Assembly (NCBI GenBank): GCA_964291505.2
Contig: OZ220199.1
Span: forward strand, 124,001 to 188,000
From: Kistimonas sp964291505
Lineage (GTDB): Bacteria > Pseudomonadota > Gammaproteobacteria > Pseudomonadales > Endozoicomonadaceae
Direction of reading: 5' to 3'
DNA: 64,000 nucleotides
Shown: piece after piece, positions 40,449-49,256 of the stretch
How the letters are laid out: each line of letters opens with the position of its first letter
How positions within the stretch are numbered: position 1 is the stretch's first letter
Translations under genes and position numbers: made by a program
Notes under the pieces: generated by a model
Seen by the model: only the letters and a program-made list of their open reading frames with translations
Told to the model about the DNA's origin: nothing
Database searches by the model: none

Positions 40449-43400
40449 TTAGCGCCTTTTCCGTAAAACCAGCATTTGATTGATGCCTACATTGGTCAGG
40501 TGTTCTTCTGAACCATCCGGCCATACAACACGCAACCTGTTCACGACAGTATCCGAGCCAAGCCCAAAATGGCTTTCCAGGGCATTCTGTGAGAGGTAAT
40601 TATTTTCCACCCTGACTTCCCGCATTTGCATCCCGGATGCACTTTCCAGGTAAATTCGGGCTCCAACCGCGTGCCGGTTCGGCGCATCCCCCAGCAGTTT
40701 CACAACCAGAAAATGGCTTGAATCCTTACCACTCGCCCGGAGATTATTTCGATAAAGCGCCACACTGCCGGTGTTATTGGCAATCAGAACATCAACATCA
40801 CCATCCCTGTCATAATCCATACAACTGACGCCACGCCCCTGACCCGCATCATGAATGCCATAATGCTCGGCCTGCTCAAGGAATGTACCGTCCTGCTGGT
40901 TAATAAATAAACGTGACTCATCATGATCAAAGCCATCCAGCCGCCCAATGTACGCATCCCGAAGCAGGGCCAGATAATAGAATTCTTTCAGATCCCGTTC
41001 CTGCTGCGGTAAAATCTCAATGGTCAGACTCTCGCGGAAAGCGGTAAATGTGTTATGCCGAGGATCTACGGTGAAATCCTGAACACCCAGCAGATCGAAT
41101 AGATACACCAAATCCTTTCGATAGCTGACAAGGTCAATGTCAAAACCGTTGACATGAAAAATATCCAGCCAGCCATCATTATTGAAATCCGCAGCACAAC
41201 TGCCCCACCCCCAGCCCCCATCAGCGATGCCGCTGACTCGGGATACATCCGTCAGGCGTAACCGTCCTGCCTGCTCACCGTCATTGCGATACAACGCATT
41301 GCCCCGGAATACAGTACGCCCCCAAGCAACAGCATCAGAGTCACTCTGGAGATTCTGAATGTCGATCGCAACGATGCTGGACACAAACCAGTCAAGATCA
41401 CCATCATTATCAAAATCAGCGATCGCAGCCCCCATGCCATTGGCATCCTGAACCACCGATCGGTCGGTCTGTTGCTCCAGAGAACGCCCGTGACGATTGA
41501 TATAGTATTCACTGGTCAGGAAATCGCCCGTTACCGCAAGGTCAGGTAACCGGTCATTATTCAGATCCGCAAAGTTGGGCGTGAACGTAAAATCCTGTTC
41601 CCCAACCGTTCCCGTCAAGCCAAAGGCGTCAGCACCGGCTGTAAACTGTCCAAGCCCGTTATTTAGCCAGAGATGCACTTCCTCACCGCCACTATTGATG
41701 TCCCAATGCGCCAGATAGGCATCCAGATCACCATCGCGGTCAATATCACCAAATCCGGCACCAACGGTTGTCCGTGTCGTCCTGAATCCTGCATCGGTGA
41801 CAGGTCTAAATGCCCCTTTGCCGTCGTTGAGAAAAATGACAGGCTTCTTACCAAGATCATCACTACCGAACAGATCCAGCCAACCATCGCCATTCAGATC
41901 AACCAGTGTGATGCCCAGCATACGATGCTTTGATTTCAGCCCCCAGTTATCCGAAACAGGCGCAAAACGCCCCTCTCCCTGGTTGATGTAGACGGTCAAC
42001 CCCGCATCGCCCTGCTCAATCACCAAATCCGTCAGACAGTCGCCATCAATATCACCCACTGCCAGACCACCGCTCATAATGAGTTTCAGGAAGGAAATCG
42101 AATGATCAAAGGCTTCTCCCCCCCTCAGGCTTTCGGCAGAGAAATAGCGGCGGGTGAACAACCCAGACTGTAATGTAACGTCTGAAAACCCTTCCTGTTT
42201 GTTGTTCTGCTCGTTAATGGCACAGTCCACATCATAGATATCAGTATTCGGTTGAGGTATTGGCGGCTGCGCCCGGTCGACCGTTATAGCATTGGCGACA
42301 GTGACCATTGCCCGTTGGCCAAATTCAAGCGGCAGCTTTGCCTCCAAACGGTGTTCATCTGGCGCTTCTCCCACGGGAAGCCAGGGTTCTAAACACTCCG
42401 AGCTACGTATACAAGGATCTGTTAGCGTTTGAAGGAATGCCTCAAGGTGAGCTAAATCCTGTTCAGATAGCGGAGTATCAACCTGTGCATCAACCGGGGG
42501 ATTTTTTTGATAAACACGCCACACATCGTTCGTATTTCGTTCGGCAAACCGGTTAAGCCCCCAGTGACTCAGCCTGAACTGGGGAAGATTTTGCAAAGTA
42601 AAATCAAATCGCTGCAGACTGTCGGCAGGGGTTAAATGATGCTGAATGACGTCTTTCAGGCTGATAAATGCACCGGTATGCCCGTAAGGAGCCGTATCCG
42701 CGACATTTAATAAGCTGGGTACACGAAAAGCATAAAGGTCCCGCCGGTCGAGGGTCACATCATAACGACCGAGATCCCGCTGACCACTGGCCTTACCCCG
42801 GCCAAATTGCGGCATTGCCAGATTGTAAAACTGTTCATTACTCAAGAGATCGCCGCTATGGCACTGCACACAATCAGCCCCTCCGTCAGCATGAGAAGCG
42901 AAAAACAAAGCAGCTCCCTTTTTAGCCTCTTCTGATAACGTACCCTGCCTTTTGATCCAGCGATTCCAGGGATTATCAACAAATAGTTGCGAACGCTGAT
43001 AAGCTGCCAGTGCGCGGGCAATCGTATCGAAAGTAATCAATTCTTCCGGTGTTGCCTGAGGTTGCCTGAAAGCCCACCGAAACAATGCCAGCCACCGGTT
43101 ATCGGACAGTTCACCGGTTTTCCCCTGCAGACGCTGCACCAGTTTTTCCCTGACATGCGCATTGTTTCCGGAGAAACGATGCGAATACCCCCGCATTTCA
43201 CTGAGTGCGGTCACCGGAAACCGGCCCTGAGCTACCAGCAAATCACCTCCGGCCTCCGGATCCATGCTTCCGAAACGGCTGTCTGGTGTCTGAATAACCA
43301 ATGGCTGACGAGAACCATTCCGGGCGGAAACCTCTTCGTCACGCACTATGTCATTTGCTAGTACCTGAATCCGTCCATCATAAAAAAGCGCTTGTTTGTA

Positions 43401-43895
43401 AAGTGCAACATTAAAGGTCGTGGGCGAGTTTCTTGCGACATTCGCCCCTCCTCCCGCCTGAGCGTCAAACGTATTATCACCATTCTGCTGACGCCCAGGC
43501 CCTACAACCTCGGTATCAATTGCACCAACCCCAACAGGCAAGGAGAGACCATCCGCACCGCCCAGCAGTGGATGATGACAACTGGCACAGGCGACATCAA
43601 AATCCCCGCTCAGACTTTTACTGAAAAACAGCTCGCGTCCCAGTTGTGCAATGCGAGATGTCTTGATGTCTGTATGATCAAGGACAGATGATGGTTTCCC
43701 CGTTAATCCAAGCGCAGCTATTTGGCGCCTCAGATAATCGTCAAGTCGTGGTCCCGTTAACGCACGTATAGTTTCATCATCTTGTTTAACGGTATTGATA
43801 GCGTCGCCATGAACATCGTCATTCGCGACACCATTGATAAAGGACAGAGAGAGAAGACAGCACAACAACCTTCCGAGCAGTTTGCTGCCAGTCAT
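40449..43895 (-). CDS. Di-heme peroxidase / FG-GAP propeller / ASPIC-UnbV fusion, copy A
   Basis: This 1,148-residue protein is the first gene of the cluster. A signal peptide (LLGRLLCCLLSLSFINGVA) precedes the peroxidase-type domain with CASCH (103-107) and CVQCH. The cysteine pair at its end is PCIRSSEC. Seven FG-GAP repeats follow (DIDGDCLTD, DLNGDGWLD, DIDRDGDLD, DLNNDRLPD, DFDNDGDLD, DFNNDGWLD, DYDRDGDVD), then ASPIC/UnbV (VVWPDGSEEHLTNVGINQMLVL). The inter-heme position is Tyr (LFYDGR), and the distal-ligand position reads His (VIQHHLTP). The protein must act outside the cytoplasm, since heme c attachment and FG-GAP calcium sites need it. Sequence alone does not tell peroxidase from oxygenase or protein-modifying activity. 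Confidence 0.88.
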   Translation of the reverse strand: MTGSKLLGRLLCCLLSLSFINGVANDDVHGDAINTVKQDDETIRALTGPRLDDYLRRQIAALGLTGKPSSVLDHTDIKTSRIAQLGRELFFSKSLSGDFDVACASCHHPLLGGADGLSLPVGVGAIDTEVVGPGRQQNGDNTFDAQAGGGANVARNSPTTFNVALYKQALFYDGRIQVLANDIVRDEEVSARNGSRQPLVIQTPDSRFGSMDPEAGGDLLVAQGRFPVTALSEMRGYSHRFSGNNAHVREKLVQRLQGKTGELSDNRWLALFRWAFRQPQATPEELITFDTIARALAAYQRSQLFVDNPWNRWIKRQGTLSEEAKKGAALFFASHADGGADCVQCHSGDLLSNEQFYNLAMPQFGRGKASGQRDLGRYDVTLDRRDLYAFRVPSLLNVADTAPYGHTGAFISLKDVIQHHLTPADSLQRFDFTLQNLPQFRLSHWGLNRFAERNTNDVWRVYQKNPPVDAQVDTPLSEQDLAHLEAFLQTLTDPCIRSSECLEPWLPVGEAPDEHRLEAKLPLEFGQRAMVTVANAITVDRAQPPIPQPNTDIYDVDCAINEQNNKQEGFSDVTLQSGLFTRRYFSAESLRGGEAFDHSISFLKLIMSGGLAVGDIDGDCLTDLVIEQGDAGLTVYINQGEGRFAPVSDNWGLKSKHRMLGITLVDLNGDGWLDLFGSDDLGKKPVIFLNDGKGAFRPVTDAGFRTTRTTVGAGFGDIDRDGDLDAYLAHWDINSGGEEVHLWLNNGLGQFTAGADAFGLTGTVGEQDFTFTPNFADLNNDRLPDLAVTGDFLTSEYYINRHGRSLEQQTDRSVVQDANGMGAAIADFDNDGDLDWFVSSIVAIDIQNLQSDSDAVAWGRTVFRGNALYRNDGEQAGRLRLTDVSRVSGIADGGWGWGSCAADFNNDGWLDIFHVNGFDIDLVSYRKDLVYLFDLLGVQDFTVDPRHNTFTAFRESLTIEILPQQERDLKEFYYLALLRDAYIGRLDGFDHDESRLFINQQDGTFLEQAEHYGIHDAGQGRGVSCMDYDRDGDVDVLIANNTGSVALYRNNLRASGKDSSHFLVVKLLGDAPNRHAVGARIYLESASGMQMREVRVENNYLSQNALESHFGLGSDTVVNRLRVVWPDGSEEHLTNVGINQMLVLRKRR

Positions 43896-43928
43896 GGAAA
43901 GTCGATCCTAAAGGATTTGTTCAACCAA

Positions 43929-43958
43929 ATAACATCATTAATCCGATGAATATGCCAA
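43929..43958 (-). promoter_or_regulatory. Possible promoter of the peroxidase-pilin cluster
   Basis: On the minus strand TTGGCA (43953-43958) and TGTTAT (43929-43934) are 18 bp apart, upstream of the first fusion gene. An AGGA ribosome site precedes the ATG at 43895. The match is moderate. The fbp genes end 183 bp upstream without an obvious terminator, so read-through is possible. Confidence 0.4.
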
Positions 43959-44078
43959 TAAGGCGTTTCGGCGAAAGTGTTCACTTCTAAAACGGGCAGG
44001 CGATGAAGTTTTTGCAAGTAACACAGTCCGTAACAGCTTAAAAACAACAACCATTACAAACTGTATGAGAGAACCCTA

Positions 44079-45764
44079 TTATTTGATTGCAGAGCGGCGC
44101 ATTAACAGAACAACTGGCAGAAAGCCTGCAATCACCAACGTCAGAGCAGGTAATGCAGCGCGCTCCCAATGCCCTTCCGAGGTCATCTCATGGATACGAA
44201 CGGCGAGGGTATCCCAACCAAACGGACGCATAAGCAGCGTGGCTGGCATCTCTTTCAGAACATCCACAAATACCAGCAGGGCTGCCGTCAGCACACCGGG
44301 CGCGAGCATGGGCAGGTAGACACGACGAATCACTGTCAGGGAGTCTGCACCCAGCGTTTTAGCGGCCTCCTGCAGGGCTGGACGAATCTGGGCGATACTG
44401 CCGGACAGCGGCTCAAAGGCGACCGCCAGGAAACGGATACAGTAAGCCAGCACCAGGGCCATCCAACTGCCAAGAAATACCTGCTGCACCGGTATACCCA
44501 GACTTTCCTGCAGTGTCGCAACAAGACCGTGATCCAGCCAGCTGAATGCGGTCATAACACCTACCGCCAGCACCGATCCGGGCAGCGCATAACCGGTGGT
44601 CGCTACCCGAACAGAACGAACAACACATCTATCAGGTTGCAGCCTTCTGGCAAATACGAGCATCAATGCCAGAACAACCGTAATCCCGGCTGCGGAGGCA
44701 GCTAAGAGCAATGTGTTGAATGCCAGTTCCCAATAACGGCTATTCAAATCCTGCAAGGCGTTGGTGGCAATCCAGTACAGCAACTGAACCACAGGAATGA
44801 CAAATGCCAACGTAAACACTACCAGGCAAACCGCGCATGCCAGCCCTGCCTGCACACCGGTCAGCCGTGTTCTTGAAAGGGGCTGTTGGCGCTCATGACA
44901 GGTATAACGAGCGCGTCCGCGACTCCAACGTTCGGCGGAAAGCAACAGGAAGATCAATAACAACAAGAGAGAAGCGAGTTGTGCTGCGGCCTGAAGGTTA
45001 AAAAATCCATACCAGGTCTTATAGATTGCCGTTGTCAGGGTGTCATAGTTGAACACAGACACCGCGCCAAAATCAGCCATGGTCTCCATCAGGGCAAGTG
45101 CGACACCGCCCGCAATAGCAGGGCGCGCCATCGGCAACGTCACCCGAAAGAAAGCCTGCAAGGGTGACAATCCCAACAGTCGTGCAGCTTCCAGCGTACT
45201 ACGCCCCTGCCGTAAAAATGCAGTACGCGCGAGCATATAAACATAGGGGTAAAACACCAGCACCAGCGTGGTAATCATTCCGGCAGGCCCGCGGATATCG
45301 ACCCAGGTAAATCCGGGAACCACCGCTCGAAGCCAACTCTGGAGGGGGCCACTGAAATCAAATACCCCCAGATAAACAAATGCCAACACATAGGCGGGAA
45401 TGGCAAAAGGTAGAATCAGGGCCCAGTCCAGCCACTTTCGGCCCGGAAACTCACACAGTGTCACCAGCGCCGCCAAAGCAACGCCGAGCACCGTGACTCC
45501 CACGCCGACGCCAACAACCAGCACCGCCGTATTACCCAACAGCCGGGCCAGCTGTGTCTCTATAAGGTGCTGCCATATATCGATCTGGATATGATTCCAG
45601 CTCAATAACAGCACGATAACCGGAATCGCTACACCACCGGCAATCGCCAGTGCGACAAGCCGCCAGCCCAGCCAGCGGTGCAGAATACCCCGAAATGCAG
45701 AACGCCCGCCCCCAATGGGCGAGCGCTCTGGATCCGGAAGCGTGATGGTTCCGGAGGATAGCAT
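44079..45764 (-). CDS. fbpB: Ferric iron ABC transporter permease (FbpB family)
   Basis: This 561-residue inner-membrane permease has two fused permease halves, each with the binding-protein-dependent transport signature (EAARLLGLSPLQAFFRVTLPMARPAI and EAAKTLGADSLTVIRRVYLPML). About twelve membrane helices can be seen. This is the FbpB/SfuB layout for periplasmic ferric iron uptake. The ATG overlaps the stop of the binding-protein gene by one base. The ATPase (FbpC) that normally completes the transporter is not in the window; the next gene downstream is an unrelated fusion protein. Confidence 0.9.
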   Translation of the reverse strand: MLSSGTITLPDPERSPIGGGRSAFRGILHRWLGWRLVALAIAGGVAIPVIVLLLSWNHIQIDIWQHLIETQLARLLGNTAVLVVGVGVGVTVLGVALAALVTLCEFPGRKWLDWALILPFAIPAYVLAFVYLGVFDFSGPLQSWLRAVVPGFTWVDIRGPAGMITTLVLVFYPYVYMLARTAFLRQGRSTLEAARLLGLSPLQAFFRVTLPMARPAIAGGVALALMETMADFGAVSVFNYDTLTTAIYKTWYGFFNLQAAAQLASLLLLLIFLLLSAERWSRGRARYTCHERQQPLSRTRLTGVQAGLACAVCLVVFTLAFVIPVVQLLYWIATNALQDLNSRYWELAFNTLLLAASAAGITVVLALMLVFARRLQPDRCVVRSVRVATTGYALPGSVLAVGVMTAFSWLDHGLVATLQESLGIPVQQVFLGSWMALVLAYCIRFLAVAFEPLSGSIAQIRPALQEAAKTLGADSLTVIRRVYLPMLAPGVLTAALLVFVDVLKEMPATLLMRPFGWDTLAVRIHEMTSEGHWERAALPALTLVIAGFLPVVLLMRRSAIK

Positions 45765-46792
45765 CAGTTGTACTTGGCCCGATCCATCAGCTGGATAGCT
45801 TCAGACTGTAACCGGCCAGCAGTTTCAACATTCAGGTTATCCTGTTTGAAGCTCCCCCAAGCAGCGACTTCTGAAGACGGCTGTACATCCGCATTGGCCG
45901 GGTATTCCATATTGCTGTCTGCCAGGATTTGCTGAGCTTCCGGCGTGCTCATCCACTCCAGCAGCTTGGCAGCAGCTTCCGGATGTTTGGCATAGCGGGT
46001 GATACCGGCACCGGAAACGTTCACATGTACACCACTGCCACCTTGGTTAGCCCAGAAAAGTTTCAGGTTGGTATCCGGCTTTTGCTTCAGCAGACGGCCA
46101 AAGTAATAGGTATTCACGATGGTGACATCGCAGATGCCACTCGCGACCGCTTCCATAGCCTTGGTGTCATTAGAAAAGACCGGCATTGCCAGGTTATGCA
46201 CCCAGCCTTTTACCACTTTTTCACTGCCGGGTTCACCCAGGCGGTCAATCATGGTGGCGACCAGTGACTGGTTATATACCTTTTTGGAGGTCCGCAGGCA
46301 CAGACGGCCTTCCCACTTGGGATCCGCCAGATCTTCATAGGAAGAGAGCTGTTCGGGCTTGATACGATCGCTGGCATAGACCATGGTACGGGCACGAACG
46401 GACATGCCATACCAATTATTGTCCGGGTCCCGCAGGTGGGCAGGAATATTCTTTTGCAGTGTTTCGGAAGTATAAGGCTGCAGAATACCCTTCTCTTTGG
46501 CTTGCCAGAGGTTACCGGCATCCACGGTAATCAGCATATCCGCCGGAGTGGTCTTGCCTTCGGCTTCAAGACGGGCGATCAGGGGAGCATCCTTGTCAGT
46601 GATATAGCGGATTTTGACGCCGGTCTTCTTGGTGTACATATCAAACAGAGGCTTGATCAATTCTTCATTGCGCGAAGAGTAAACCACCAGCTCATCATCA
46701 GCCGCTGAAGCCAGCGATGCAGAAAGGCCCGCAAACAACGTGGTTGACGCGAATACAGCCGCCATCAACGTTTTTTTCAACCCCAATCCCAT
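45764..46792 (-). CDS. fbpA: Ferric iron-binding periplasmic protein (FbpA/IdiA family)
   Basis: This protein of about 342 residues binds ferric iron in the periplasm and delivers it to the permease. The signal peptide ends near LSASLASAADDELVVYSSRNE. The usual tyrosine pair is present (TYYFGRLLK), and further family segments are visible (DMLITVDAGNLWQAKEKG, MEYPAN). I preferred the ATG at 46792, preceded by AAGG, to the in-frame GTG at 46801. A good Fur box lies 40 bp upstream, so expression should rise under iron limitation. Confidence 0.93.
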   Translation of the reverse strand: MGLGLKKTLMAAVFASTTLFAGLSASLASAADDELVVYSSRNEELIKPLFDMYTKKTGVKIRYITDKDAPLIARLEAEGKTTPADMLITVDAGNLWQAKEKGILQPYTSETLQKNIPAHLRDPDNNWYGMSVRARTMVYASDRIKPEQLSSYEDLADPKWEGRLCLRTSKKVYNQSLVATMIDRLGEPGSEKVVKGWVHNLAMPVFSNDTKAMEAVASGICDVTIVNTYYFGRLLKQKPDTNLKLFWANQGGSGVHVNVSGAGITRYAKHPEAAAKLLEWMSTPEAQQILADSNMEYPANADVQPSSEVAAWGSFKQDNLNVETAGRLQSEAIQLMDRAKYN

Positions 46793-46832
46793 TGCAATCA
46801 CCTTATTGTGTATCGACTACTGCATATTGTGG

Positions 46833-46851
46833 CGCAATGTTAATCATTATC
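46833..46851. promoter_or_regulatory. Fur box upstream of fbpAB
   Basis: This 19-bp site matches the classical Fur consensus at 15 of 19 positions by hand alignment. The right-hand 11 bases (TAATCATTATC) match perfectly. Its place just upstream of a ferric iron transporter supports the call. Confidence 0.75.
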
Positions 46852-46998
46852 ATTTGTAACCTCAACAACAATCTGCAGGTTGTCAATAATGACTCCCCCT
46901 TATAGAGACGCGAACACGCTCCCATGGTGAGGCAGTCAGACCTATCCATGGGAGGTGCGGCAGGAAGATAGCAGGTAATTTGTTGGCTCGTTAATGCA

Positions 46999-47847
46999 TT
47001 ATTGCGTAGGTTTGGATGGCTCGGTTGGCATCATGCTTTCCATACCCGGCATGGAGGGCATGGCTTCCATACCCTGAGGCATCTGCTGCATCACCTGATT
47101 GATGGATTCCTGAATCAGGGCAACCATCGTTCGGTGCCCTTCGTCAAAGCCCTGGTAAAAGGCCCGTTCCGCCTTACTCTTCATGGCAGAAGGTTCGGTA
47201 ATCGCCTGCCTGGTACCCGCTTTCGTTTCACCACTGAACATGACCTCCATGGCCGTGGGAATGGTCAGGGCAATAGCCCGACCAGACATATAACCGTCAA
47301 TATAGCGGCCACGCAAAATGGCATTATCGGAAGCACCCAGACCACTGCTTCTATAAGCGACAGCAGCTTCGCACCAGCGATCCAGGTATTCGTTGTCCGA
47401 TTCCCCATCACAGGAATAATGGACAAAACCTTGCGCCGCTACCACCGCCTGATAACCGGCCCGGTAACCAGCCTGCGCAACGGGCTTCCTGGAAAAAGAC
47501 TGGGGATTACTGGCCATGGCAGCATCCTGCCCCCCCAGCCCATAGGCGTTAACGAAAGCGTCACGTTTCTGGTTATCCTCTTTGGCAAACACCTGACTAC
47601 GCTTCCAGGCATCCAACCCCTTGCACCAGGCCCGTGTCGCGGCAGAAGAATCCGTGGCATTATTGCAATCCGGCGTTTTGGGAAGCACAGGCACCGGCTT
47701 TTCAACAATAACCTCAACCACCTCACGCTCAACGGCGGGCTCATCGGGTACGGGAGACTGTCCGTCTTCCTCGTTATTTCCACATCCCTGCAACATCACC
47801 GCCAACAGTGCTGCACAGGACAAGGCCATCAGTGACGCTCTGGCCAT
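46999..47847 (-). CDS. Hypothetical lipoprotein with a Met/Pro-rich tail
   Basis: This 282-residue lipoprotein of unknown function has a signal with a lipobox (LLAVMLQGC, lipidated Cys at 22). A Pro/Glu/Val linker follows, then a domain with four cysteines (PDCNNAT, AWCKGLD, HYSCDGES, RWCEAAV) that may form two disulfides. The protein ends in an unusual tail, with QQMPQGMEAMPSMPGMESMMP carrying seven Met in 21 residues. The start at 47847 is chosen because GGAGGAAG precedes it at ideal spacing; ATG at 47871 and TTG at 47883 are poorer. Met-rich periplasmic tails sometimes bind copper, but this is speculation here. It lies between ubiI and the iron operon. Confidence 0.72.
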   Translation of the reverse strand: MARASLMALSCAALLAVMLQGCGNNEEDGQSPVPDEPAVEREVVEVIVEKPVPVLPKTPDCNNATDSSAATRAWCKGLDAWKRSQVFAKEDNQKRDAFVNAYGLGGQDAAMASNPQSFSRKPVAQAGYRAGYQAVVAAQGFVHYSCDGESDNEYLDRWCEAAVAYRSSGLGASDNAILRGRYIDGYMSGRAIALTIPTAMEVMFSGETKAGTRQAITEPSAMKSKAERAFYQGFDEGHRTMVALIQESINQVMQQMPQGMEAMPSMPGMESMMPTEPSKPTQ

Positions 47848-48011
47848 ACTGCCACTTCCTCCGAAAGTCATTCGCCTATTCAACCCACATGAATACGCAC
47901 GGTCGGCCTACTATAGTCGATATTCAAAAGACAACAGAGCGACATAGCGCAAGATTGCCAGCAATACTGGCAACATTGAGCAAACAGCAAACAAAGAAAA
48001 TGGCGATTCGC

Positions 48012-48035
48012 GTAGCAAGGCGGCCGCCTTGCTAC
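48012..48035 (-). terminator. 24-bp perfect palindrome after ubiI
   Basis: GTAGCAAGGCGG is followed at once by its exact reverse complement. As RNA it would form a stem of about 10 bp with a GGCC loop. It lies three bases after the ubiI stop, with a T-rich ATTTTCTTT stretch about a dozen bases on, so it is the probable terminator of pepP-ubiH-ubiI. Confidence 0.6.
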
Positions 48036-48038
48036 GGA

Positions 48039-49256
48039 TCAGGGATGCATGACCTGCCGAATGATCTGCTCTTTCAGGAAAGGAATCTGGTTCGTCAGCG
48101 AAAGACCGGTATTACGCATCCAGCGCAGCAACAGATGATCACTGCCAAACAGCTGCTGGAAACCCTGCATAATGCCCATCACCGCTAGGTTATGCGGTTC
48201 ACGACGGCGCTGATAGCGTGCCAGTAATAATGCATCGGCATAGTCGCCACCACGCTCACAGGCCCGGTGAATCTCCTCGGACATCTGCCGTGCATCCAGC
48301 AACCCGAGATTCACGCCCTGCCCGGCCAATGGATGGATGGTATGGGCGGCATCGCCCATCACGACGACACGTCCCCGATAATATTGCCGGGCATGTCGTT
48401 GTCTAAGCGGCATGCAATACCGCTTATCGGTTGATAACACCTGACCCAGCTGGTGTTCAAACGCACTACCCAGCTTCTGGCAAAACGCGTCATCCGTCAG
48501 CGTCATCATCTGTTGGGCCTGATCAGGCACCAGCGACCAGACAATAGAGCAGTAATGGTTATCGCCTTCACTGAGCAGAGGAAGAAACGCCAAGGGACCT
48601 GTCGGCAGAAAGATCTGCCACGCGGTATCCTGATGGTACTGCGCAGTCCGCACCGTCGTGACGATAGCGTGATGCTGGTAATCCCATTCGCGGGTCGGGA
48701 TACCGGCCATTCGCCGCACCGGGGAATGCGCGCCATCGGCAGCAATCACCAGCCGGCTCTGCAGCTGATCACCTGACTTTGTGGTTAACTGCACGCCATC
48801 ATCAGTCTGGCGCAGCGATGCTATTTCCGTTTGACTCAGCAGCGCAACATCGGTCTCACCCAGGCACTGCAATAATGCACTGGTTGTGACGCGGTTTTCG
48901 ACAATATGTCCCAGCGTGTCCAACCCCGCTTCGCCTGAAGTAAAACGGATATTGCCGGTGCCGTCTGCATCCCAGACCGTCATGCCGGTATACGGTGAAA
49001 TCCGGGCATCGCGCATCAATGCCCAGGCACCCACGTCATCCAGCAATTGCCGGGACGATTCTGTCAGTGCGCACACCCGCGGATCATACTGTCCTGATAG
49101 CGGTTTTGACATGTCTGACGCAAGAGGGCCTGCATCGACAAGCGCAATACGTAACGGTAAGTCTGACAACGCCATGGCCATCGCCAGACCATTAATACCA
49201 CCACCAACAACCGTGATGTCATAAGATTGGCTATCAGCAAAAGATGCCTGACTCAT
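48039..49256 (-). CDS. ubiI: Ubiquinone biosynthesis FAD hydroxylase (UbiI/VisC family)
   Basis: This protein of about 405 residues is an FAD-dependent monooxygenase of the UbiH/UbiI/Coq6 family, working in ubiquinone ring hydroxylation. An N-terminal dinucleotide-binding motif (ITVVGGGINGLAMAMAL), the central ADGAHSPVRRMAG motif and the C-terminal flavin motif (GDAAHTIHPLAGQGVNLGLLDA) are all present. The ATG at 49256 overlaps the ubiH stop by four bases. The order pepP-ubiH-ubiI matches the E. coli pepP-ubiH-visC block, so C5 hydroxylation (UbiI) is the best assignment; UbiF-type activity cannot be excluded by sequence. Confidence 0.88.
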   Translation of the reverse strand: MSQASFADSQSYDITVVGGGINGLAMAMALSDLPLRIALVDAGPLASDMSKPLSGQYDPRVCALTESSRQLLDDVGAWALMRDARISPYTGMTVWDADGTGNIRFTSGEAGLDTLGHIVENRVTTSALLQCLGETDVALLSQTEIASLRQTDDGVQLTTKSGDQLQSRLVIAADGAHSPVRRMAGIPTREWDYQHHAIVTTVRTAQYHQDTAWQIFLPTGPLAFLPLLSEGDNHYCSIVWSLVPDQAQQMMTLTDDAFCQKLGSAFEHQLGQVLSTDKRYCMPLRQRHARQYYRGRVVVMGDAAHTIHPLAGQGVNLGLLDARQMSEEIHRACERGGDYADALLLARYQRRREPHNLAVMGIMQGFQQLFGSDHLLLRWMRNTGLSLTNQIPFLKEQIIRQVMHP

